This document shows, piece after piece, positions 16,086 to 22,922 of a stretch of DNA of 46,248 nt. The DNA comes from an uncultured Eubacteriales bacterium. Lineage in GTDB: Bacteria > Bacillota > Clostridia > UBA1381 > UBA9506. Each line of letters starts with the position of its first letter. The first letter of the stretch is position 1. The stretch lies in NCBI GenBank assembly GCA_900545185.1, contig UQYH01000003.1:1-46248 (forward strand). The letters are read 5' to 3'. The translations under genes and the position numbers were made by a program. The notes under the pieces were generated by a model. That model worked only from the letters and a program-made list of their open reading frames with translations, had not been told where the DNA came from and did no database searches.

Positions 16086-18353
16086 ATGAAACACACCGGC
16101 ATTAAAATGATAGCGCTTACGCTGTGCTTGCTGCTGTTTTCGGCCGGCGGCGTGTCTGCCGCAACGGCCGAATCGGACATGGCGGATCTTTTGGCCAAAA
16201 TGTCCATTATGAACGGCTACCCGGACGGCGAGCTGCATCTGGATCGCACCGTAACACGTGCCGAATTTTCTAAAATCGCCATTGCGGCCTCACCTTATAA
16301 AAATCAGGTTGCGTCAAGCGTGGCGGTTTCCCCTTTTTCGGACGTAACCTACAGCCACTGGGCAGCGCCGTATATTAAACTAGCTGTTTCCTCCAAGCTG
16401 GTAAACGGCTATCCCGATTCAACGTTTCGTCCCGACCAGACTGTGCTTTTGGAAGAGGCTGTGACTATCTTTTTAAAGCTGCTGGGCTACACAAACGATG
16501 ATTTCGGCTATTCCTGGCCTTACGGTCAGGTTGGTTTGGGGCAAAACCTGGGGCTTTTGGATGATGTAACGGTCACCGTGGGTACGGCTTTAACGCGCGG
16601 CGATGTGTTGCAGCTGACCTACAACCTTTTAACCTGCTCCCCCAAGGGCAGCACGGCCGATTATTTGGAAGGGATTCAGTATAAGCTGGAGGAGGACGTT
16701 ATTTTAATTGCGACAAATCAAGAGGACAGCTCTGTTAATCCCGGCCGCGTGGCTACCTCCGGCGGCAGCTACAAGATTGACGACACCTTTAACCGTGCAA
16801 ACCTCGGCAAGCGCGGCGATGCTGTTTTAAAGAACAACGATACGCTGGTAAGCTTCATCCCGTACGACCAGTCGGTTGAAGAATATGTTGTATATGCCCT
16901 TTTGAATAACGCCGTTGTAACCTATCAAAACGGCATCTCCGGTCAGCTGACATTGGAGGACAGCACCATTGCCTACATGGGCACACAAAAAACAACCTTT
17001 GGCGCACTGAAAAGCACCATGGAAATGGGCGACCTGCTCTCTGTGCAGCGTGATTCGCGCGGCAAAATTGAATACATCACCGTACGCGAAGGCAGCCTGG
17101 TCGGCCCCGTAACCGTGCGCAGCAGCGAATGGTATCGGGATTTGTCCGTCAGCGAGAACATTACCGTAATGCGTGACGGCGTGAAATGCACGGCAAGCGA
17201 TATTAAGACATATGACATTGTATACTACTCTGCCGACCTGAATATGGTATTGGCTTACAGCAAAAAGGCAACCGGTATTTACGAATCGGCTTCGCCGAAT
17301 AAAGACCAGCTGACAAGCGTAACCATTTCGGGCGTAACGTATGAAATTGAATCGGCCGAGGCCTTTAACGCACTTTCCTCCGGCGGACAGTTTGCATACG
17401 GCGATACCGTAACCGTTCTGCTGGGCAAAGACGGCAAAATTGCCGGGGTTGCGTCCCCCTCTGCCGCAAGTACGACCTTAATCGGTTATTTTTGCGGTGC
17501 GGGCGTAAAGGATTATACCAATCAGACCGGCGAAACCTATTCTAACTTTTACGTGACCATTGCCGATGTGGAGGGCAACACCTTTGAATATGCTGCCAAG
17601 CGCGATTATTCGGACAGCGATGCTTTAAACTCCGTTGTTAAGGTGACACTTTCGGGTGGTGTCGCCTCTGTCGCATCGTACACGCGCCAAGGACTTTCGG
17701 GCAAGGTGGATGCCGCAGCACATCTTTTAGGCTCGACCCCCATTTCGGATTCTGTTAAAATTTTGGATGTGGTACAAACCGGCAGCGACAAAAAAGGCAG
17801 CTATGCACCTGTCTATCTGCAGCGGCTGGATCAGCTTGATTTGGGACAAAAAAATATTTTATATTATGAAATGGATTCGTACGGACGCATCAGCGAACTG
17901 ATTTTAAATGATGTCACGGGTGAATGTTACGAATACGGTATTATCACCTCGGCCACATCGCGTACCGTCGGTATGAATACGGGCGGCAGCTACAGCTACG
18001 ATATTGCCGGCAGAGCCGGCAGCATTTCCACCTCCGGCACAAGCTATAACGTGGGTGCGGGTCAGCCGGTTATGCTGCTGATGGCAGACGGCCGTCCGCA
18101 AAACATTAAGGCGCTCAGCCGTCTTGAAGAAAGGGTTGCCGCCGTAACGGAGAGCATGCTGAAAACAAGCGGCGGTAAGGAATATAAGCTTTCGGATAAG
18201 GTGGTTGTCTATAAAAAAAGCTCATACGATTACACCGTTATTCCCATCTCTGAGCTGTCGGGCGGCACATACAGCATGACGGCCTACTATGACCGTCAGC
18301 CCGACAGGGGCGGACGCATACGCGTGATTATTGCCGAAGAAAAGAAAAAATAA
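16086..18353 (+). CDS. SLH-domain surface protein, function unknown
   Basis: Secreted protein of 755 residues held to the cell wall by N-terminal S-layer-homology repeats. A signal peptide (residues 1-25, cleavage near VSA-ATA) is followed by three SLH-like repeats at about 30-70, 83-135 and 143-190. Recognisable cores are NGYPDGELHLDRTVTRAEF and FSDVTYSHWAAPYIK. The remaining ~560 residues are beta-rich, with small repeats of the type DGKI-GVA and SLS-NITVMRDG that look like a chain of short barrels; no enzyme motif is visible. GGAG precedes the ATG. It starts 76 bases after the permease with no clear promoter between, so it may be expressed with the exporter. N-terminal architecture resembles the minus-strand gene at 28135-30879. 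Confidence 0.75.
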   Translation: MKHTGIKMIALTLCLLLFSAGGVSAATAESDMADLLAKMSIMNGYPDGELHLDRTVTRAEFSKIAIAASPYKNQVASSVAVSPFSDVTYSHWAAPYIKLAVSSKLVNGYPDSTFRPDQTVLLEEAVTIFLKLLGYTNDDFGYSWPYGQVGLGQNLGLLDDVTVTVGTALTRGDVLQLTYNLLTCSPKGSTADYLEGIQYKLEEDVILIATNQEDSSVNPGRVATSGGSYKIDDTFNRANLGKRGDAVLKNNDTLVSFIPYDQSVEEYVVYALLNNAVVTYQNGISGQLTLEDSTIAYMGTQKTTFGALKSTMEMGDLLSVQRDSRGKIEYITVREGSLVGPVTVRSSEWYRDLSVSENITVMRDGVKCTASDIKTYDIVYYSADLNMVLAYSKKATGIYESASPNKDQLTSVTISGVTYEIESAEAFNALSSGGQFAYGDTVTVLLGKDGKIAGVASPSAASTTLIGYFCGAGVKDYTNQTGETYSNFYVTIADVEGNTFEYAAKRDYSDSDALNSVVKVTLSGGVASVASYTRQGLSGKVDAAAHLLGSTPISDSVKILDVVQTGSDKKGSYAPVYLQRLDQLDLGQKNILYYEMDSYGRISELILNDVTGECYEYGIITSATSRTVGMNTGGSYSYDIAGRAGSISTSGTSYNVGAGQPVMLLMADGRPQNIKALSRLEERVAAVTESMLKTSGGKEYKLSDKVVVYKKSSYDYTVIPISELSGGTYSMTAYYDRQPDRGGRIRVIIAEEKKK

Positions 18354-18388
18354 CTTGGGGATGTAAAAAAAGCCCGGATCGCAAGAAG
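18354..18388 (+). repeat. Dispersed intergenic repeat, copy 2
   Basis: Directly after the SLH gene stop; nearly identical to the bases after htpG (11958-11991), with core GGGATGTAAAAAAAGCCCGGA. The matching 3' arm of a terminator is absent here too. Confidence 0.7.
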
Positions 18389-18449
18389 GCAACGTAAGCA
18401 TATCAACAAGACAGATTAAAAGGCAACGTAAACACATAAACAAGACAAA
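18386..18449 (+). repeat. Imperfect tandem duplication of about 34 bases
   Basis: Two units begin with AAGGCAACGTAA at 18386 and 18420. They continue as related AC-rich sequence (CATATCAACAAGACA and CACATAAACAAGACA). The period is 34 bases. The units lie between dispersed repeat copy 2 and the terminator and do not encode anything visible. Confidence 0.7.
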
Positions 18450-18483
18450 AAGTGAGTCACCCGACAGGATGACTCACTTTTTT
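18448..18483. terminator. Bidirectional terminator between the convergent SLH and GH94-like genes
   Basis: AAAAGTGAGTCA pairs perfectly with TGACTCACTTTT around a 10-base loop, with T-runs on both strands. It serves the plus-strand SLH gene and the minus-strand GH94-like gene ending at 18576. Confidence 0.9.
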
Positions 18484-18575
18484 AACTTAGAAATCCGCAG
18501 GAAGGATCCTCATCTTTAAGCAGCCCCAATTGTTGATTCGGCAGGGAGCTTGTGCGTCAAAATCAAATATGCCGC

Positions 18576-21041
18576 TTAATATTCAAATATAATTTCATTT
18601 TCTTCTTTTAACTCACCGTCAGCAAAAAATACCGATGTTTTTCCGTTATTATCTGTTTCGGTTTTGTGTGCTTCACCGTTTAGGCTGACCTTCTTTTTCT
18701 CCTTATCCGTCTTAACGTATTGTACGGTAAACTTTTTTCCAAGATACGTAAATTCCACATCGGTGTTGCCGAATGCCTTCGGTATACACGGAGAAATCGT
18801 AAGTCCCTCATAGCCGTATGTAATGCCGAAGAAGAAATTATAAACCATCCTCAGTACATAAGATACCGTACCCGAAAGGAACTGGAAGCCCGCTCTGTGT
18901 GGGAACTGATTGCTGTTTGAATAACTGTTTGCAATTGCATAAGGCGGTGCATAGGTTTTCTCAACAGGCGCATATTCTTCTTCAATGGGAAGAATATACC
19001 TTGTTGCTTTATATGCTCTTTCGGCATCTCCGCACACGCATAAGGCACGTGCAAAAAAGCTTTGCGCATGGTTATAAGACCCTGTTCCGGGTGAAGTGCC
19101 GTCACCTTTTCTTCCGGCTTTATCAATATAAACCGGAAAACCTTTACTGTTTGTGTTATAGCCTACTCTGCCGAAACATTCCTTCTCAACATTTTCAATA
19201 ATGCTTTGCTGCATTTCTTTTGAGGTAAAACCGGCAATCAGCGCCCATGCATTTGAAACAAGATAGACTCTCTTCTCCCCATCCGGGTCACATTCCGAAA
19301 GAAGCCACTTGCCGTTATCGTTAAAATAGCCGTTAAAGAAGCCCTCTTTATTGTAGGCATGCTGTTTCATGGCCTTAATAAACCGATCACGCATTGCAAG
19401 GTATTTTTCGGAAAGCGCAAGATAGCTTTCTGAAACCTTGCCGAGAGAATACAGCCACTTGTACATATCGCTCATGTTTTTAAGTGCAAGTATCATTTGA
19501 GCCGTCACCGTAACGGTTTCCCCTCTGCCGTCCATACCAATTTTATCCATCGGATCCCACCAGTCTCCGTACCAAACCTTGCAAAGGCCGTGTTCTCCGA
19601 TGTTCTTTTCTTCAAGATAAAAGCCGACGCACGATGCGATATGCTCAAGAATTGTTGACTCTTCATCACTGTCAAGCCAATAAACCGTATCAAAAAGAAA
19701 GCTTGTATCACGGGTAAAGGTCATATACTCATGTATAAGCTCTAAGAGAAAGGCGCCGCCGTCGCAGTAATAGCGCATATCATGCGGCGCTTCTCTTGAA
19801 ACTGTACTGATCTGACGCGGCATCCATCCGTCTCTCTGCTGATGCGAAAACATATCCTTAATGGCTTCCCTTGTCCACTTTTCGTCAAGGGGCAACATGC
19901 CGCAAAAATCCTGGCTGCAATCACGGATGCCCCTCATAGAGGAAGGCCAGCCGCGGTCTAACGAGCAGACCCAAAACATTTCAAGAGGTGCAAATGTATT
20001 GATAAAGTGATTATAAAGCTCATTTTCTGTCTTAATGCTGCGTTTTGAGAAAAGCTCGTCATAAAACCCGGCTGTCTTTGCCATTCTTTCGTGATAGATT
20101 GTTTCATCAAAATATCCCTTTTCGTAAAGGTTTTCTTGTTCGTTATAAGCGGTGTCCTCCTGAATTGTCAAAACCTGCGTCAAGGTTTTCGTTTCGCCCT
20201 TTTTAAGAGAAAAATAATATTTTGCCGCATAAACCGCTTGATAACCTCCAAAGCTCATATCCTGAGCATCCGACATTTTAAATCGCAAAGGTGTGTTTTC
20301 GGTTACGCAATTGGGGCTGTAAAAGTTTCCGTTTCCGCAAAACGCAGCCATATCCAGTTCGATCTGCGCATCTCGATCAAAGTCCACATTAAAGGTAATG
20401 CTGCGGTTCAGGCTGTTATCCCGTTCGGGGGAGGTCATTTGAGCGTGAAAGGTCAGCATTTCGCCCTGATTCAGCATTTTTGTCGATAAGTACCACCACG
20501 GAAGATCCCACGCAACCATTTGCGGAATATTCATGTAGGGAAAAATCGTCGGCAAAGCCGAGTAAGCTACCTCTTTATCAAGCTTGTTGACAATTGTGGT
20601 TTTCATGCAAACCGTTGCCTTATCGCAGGGTACAAAAATTTCCGTTATAATATCCGCCTCATCATAAGAGGCTTTGTATACGGCTTTTTCCGGCGACCAA
20701 TCGACCGTAAATGCAGGCTTTTTAAGATCATGGCGAAGCGATGGCGAATGAAAGTTTGAAACAGGCACACCGCCGTTTAAATCCTTTGACGTAATCCAAA
20801 CCTGCCACTTGCTTTCATTTTCACCCATTTCACGCTTTATGGGCAGTATCCCGTTCGGCGGCTGATACTGCACCTTAACGGGGCCGTTTTGGTCAACATA
20901 CAAAAGCACTTTTCTGTTATTGTATATGTAATACCACGGAGAATTTAATTTGTCCCCGTCCGTAAGCGTATAGCTTGCAGGCTTGTTTAAATTAAAATGA
21001 CCGTAGATACATGTTTCTTCCGTTTTATCATATGGCTTCAT
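18576..21041 (-). CDS. GH94-like glycosidase or phosphorylase (cellobiose/chitobiose phosphorylase type)
   Basis: Cytoplasmic protein of 821 residues without signal peptide and with the GH94 layout. An N-terminal beta-sandwich (about 1-310) precedes an (alpha/alpha)6 barrel (about 340-740) and a short C-terminal beta domain (LTISPCIPKAF, VEFTYLGKKFTVQYVK). Barrel motifs include RGIRDCSQDF (370-379), GWMPRQIS and YGDWWDPMD (491-499). The Asp at about 496 aligns with the general acid of the usual GDWND motif. SPGTGSYNHAQSF stands where GH94 enzymes usually carry an ENGG-Y-HA phosphate-site stretch; the His is kept but the Glu-Asn-Gly-Gly is not. Phosphorolysis is therefore uncertain and the enzyme could be a hydrolase. 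AAGGAG lies 8 bases before the ATG. It follows mrp by 67 bases. Confidence 0.75.
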   Translation of the reverse strand: MKPYDKTEETCIYGHFNLNKPASYTLTDGDKLNSPWYYIYNNRKVLLYVDQNGPVKVQYQPPNGILPIKREMGENESKWQVWITSKDLNGGVPVSNFHSPSLRHDLKKPAFTVDWSPEKAVYKASYDEADIITEIFVPCDKATVCMKTTIVNKLDKEVAYSALPTIFPYMNIPQMVAWDLPWWYLSTKMLNQGEMLTFHAQMTSPERDNSLNRSITFNVDFDRDAQIELDMAAFCGNGNFYSPNCVTENTPLRFKMSDAQDMSFGGYQAVYAAKYYFSLKKGETKTLTQVLTIQEDTAYNEQENLYEKGYFDETIYHERMAKTAGFYDELFSKRSIKTENELYNHFINTFAPLEMFWVCSLDRGWPSSMRGIRDCSQDFCGMLPLDEKWTREAIKDMFSHQQRDGWMPRQISTVSREAPHDMRYYCDGGAFLLELIHEYMTFTRDTSFLFDTVYWLDSDEESTILEHIASCVGFYLEEKNIGEHGLCKVWYGDWWDPMDKIGMDGRGETVTVTAQMILALKNMSDMYKWLYSLGKVSESYLALSEKYLAMRDRFIKAMKQHAYNKEGFFNGYFNDNGKWLLSECDPDGEKRVYLVSNAWALIAGFTSKEMQQSIIENVEKECFGRVGYNTNSKGFPVYIDKAGRKGDGTSPGTGSYNHAQSFFARALCVCGDAERAYKATRYILPIEEEYAPVEKTYAPPYAIANSYSNSNQFPHRAGFQFLSGTVSYVLRMVYNFFFGITYGYEGLTISPCIPKAFGNTDVEFTYLGKKFTVQYVKTDKEKKKVSLNGEAHKTETDNNGKTSVFFADGELKEENEIIFEY

Positions 21042-21108
21042 TTTTCGGCTCCTTTACTGACGATTGGCTCCCTCCTGCGGATGGGGCTTTTAAACTGTTT
21101 TCGCTTGT

Positions 21109-21939
21109 TTACTTCAGCTCCGAAAGCTTTTGAGCGGCATCAGCCATCCAAGGCGCGTCAAGCGTCTCGATTTGGCCTGCATCGCAAGCGGCGGCAATGG
21201 CCGGATCAATCGGCAGGCGCGCCAAAATCGGCAAATTATGACGCTTAGAGATTTCATCAATGTGACTGTCACCAAACACCTTATATTGCCTGCCGTTATC
21301 GGGACAGGTAAAGTATGAAAGGTTTTCAACAAGCCCCAAAATGGGAATGTGCATCATCTGTGCCATTTTAACGGCTTTTTCCACAATCATAGAGACAAGC
21401 TCCTGCGGTGAGGTAACCACCACAATACCGTCTACCGCAATGGTTTGGAAAACCGTAAGCGGCACATCGCCCGTTCCCGGTGGCATATCGATAAACATAT
21501 AATCAATATCCGTCCAGATTACGTCCGTCCAAAACTGCTTGACCGTGCCGCCGATGACGGGACCGCGCCAAACAACGGGATCTGTCTCGTTTTCAAGCAG
21601 CAGATTAACGGACATAACCTCAATGCCGCTTTTGGTTGCTACGGGGTACAATCCCGTTTCGTCACCCGTTGCCTTTTCCGTCAAGCCGAAGGCCTTGGGA
21701 ATGGACGGGCCGGTTACATCCGCATCCATAACAGCCGTGCGATAGCCAAGCTTGTTCATGGCAACGGCCAACAGCGAGGTGACAAGGCTTTTGCCTACAC
21801 CGCCCTTGCCGCTGACAACGCCGATAACCTTTTTAATTTGGCTGAGCTGATGCGGATTCTCGTGAAAATCCTGCGCCGCATGCTGGCAGCCCGCGCAGGA
21901 CTCCTTGGAACAGGATGTATTGGAACATGATTTTGCCAT
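21109..21939 (-). CDS. mrp: Mrp/NBP35-family Fe-S carrier ATPase
   Basis: P-loop ATPase (ApbC/Mrp/Nbp35 family) that binds and transfers Fe-S clusters in the cytoplasm; 276 residues. The N-terminal ~20 residues hold four cysteines (positions 5, 10, 15, 18), as in Nbp35-like proteins. The ATPase core has the deviant Walker A SGKGGVGKS, DADVTGPSIPKAFG, and DYMFIDMPPGTGDVPLT. The cluster-binding CPxC motif near residue 215 reads FTCPDNGRQ, keeping only the first cysteine. AGAGG precedes the ATG. It lies between hdeD and the GH94-like gene, with a putative terminator upstream at 22086, so it probably has its own promoter. Nothing ties it to carbohydrate use. Confidence 0.93.
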   Translation of the reverse strand: MAKSCSNTSCSKESCAGCQHAAQDFHENPHQLSQIKKVIGVVSGKGGVGKSLVTSLLAVAMNKLGYRTAVMDADVTGPSIPKAFGLTEKATGDETGLYPVATKSGIEVMSVNLLLENETDPVVWRGPVIGGTVKQFWTDVIWTDIDYMFIDMPPGTGDVPLTVFQTIAVDGIVVVTSPQELVSMIVEKAVKMAQMMHIPILGLVENLSYFTCPDNGRQYKVFGDSHIDEISKRHNLPILARLPIDPAIAAACDAGQIETLDAPWMADAAQKLSELK

Positions 21940-22085
21940 TTTTTATGCCTCTTTTCTCTTTATCTTAATCAGATAGAATACACATGGTTACGATTTAGGC
22001 ACCGGAAAGCCAAGCTCCGCATGCCCAAGGATTGCACGACCTGCCCGAATCGTCAAACGCCGCACAACAGGTTCAGTATAACACA

Positions 22086-22118
22086 AAAACCCGATTTCGT
22101 CAAGCAAAATCGGGTTTT
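22086..22118 (-). terminator. Terminator after the HdeD-like gene
   Basis: AAAACCCGATTT and AAATCGGGTTTT form a perfect 12-bp stem around a 9-base loop. On the minus strand it is followed by a T-rich stretch. It sits 62 bases downstream of the HdeD-like stop. The rest of the 21940-22179 gap shows nothing else clear. Confidence 0.85.
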
Positions 22119-22179
22119 ATATAGGTAAGCTTTAGGCATTATGGAAGCCTAGACTCTTTGCATGGAGAAAGCTATTGCT

Positions 22180-22734
22180 TTACCGCTCCCAAATGCTGCG
22201 ATCCGCTTCTTTTAATGCGTGCAGCAGTGCAAAAATAGCCGCACCGTGCAGAATAAAGCCAAGTCCCACAACCAGCGATACCAAAACAGCACCTGCCATC
22301 GGTGTCATCATGGTCAAAACGCCCAGCACCGCCAGCGCAATCCCCAGCAGCAGAGAGATCCACCAATTGCCGTACCCGATTTTCTTTAAGTCAAACGACC
22401 GTAAAAAGCGTTCTACGCCGAAGATTGTCAGCCACAGACCCACAAAGAATACCAAAATTTGTGCCATCATAAAGCTGTGATTTAAAAATATAATACCCAA
22501 AATCACATCGGATATGCCCAAAAACAAAACCGTACCGGCGCCAAGCCGACCCTTGGCCTCCGAAAAATAAAACGCCAGGGTTGCAATACCCGAAACAAGC
22601 GTTAAAACCCCAATCAGCCAGGCAAGCGATACCAGCGTTGCACCGGGGTTAAAAAGCGCCACAATCCCCGTGATAATCATGAGGACAGCCGACAAAACCA
22701 TACATACTTTTGATGATGTTTTCATGTTGCTCAC
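22180..22734 (-). CDS. HdeD/DUF308-family small membrane protein
   Basis: Integral membrane protein of 184 residues with six predicted membrane helices in three pairs, the layout of the HdeD (DUF308) family. HdeD is linked to acid resistance in E. coli; its molecular role is unknown. Recognisable segments are IITGIVALFNPGATLVSLAWLIG, FLGISDVILGIIFL and WWISLLLGIALAVLGVLTM, containing the repeated G-x-L-A or G-I motifs of the family. It is flanked by carbohydrate genes on the same strand but has its own terminator. A possible TACAAT -10 lies about 40 bases before the gene. Confidence 0.85.
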   Translation of the reverse strand: MSNMKTSSKVCMVLSAVLMIITGIVALFNPGATLVSLAWLIGVLTLVSGIATLAFYFSEAKGRLGAGTVLFLGISDVILGIIFLNHSFMMAQILVFFVGLWLTIFGVERFLRSFDLKKIGYGNWWISLLLGIALAVLGVLTMMTPMAGAVLVSLVVGLGFILHGAAIFALLHALKEADRSIWER

Positions 22735-22922
22735 GCACCTTTCATTGTTTAAAGCTTTCGTATGTTCTGTCTTTATTGTACCCCTTTTTGCCCGAAAATG
22801 GAATATACAAAACGGCGCTTTTGTCTGAATTTAATAGAATTTACATATTGTTCATATATACATTTTTAAGCATTTGACCGTAAAATTATACAATAGCAGG
22901 ATGACAAAACGAAAAAAATCTG

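Noticed and set aside
21445..21930. Plus-strand open frame of 161 codons opposite mrp
   Set aside because: mrp is certain on the other strand; this is a codon-bias shadow.
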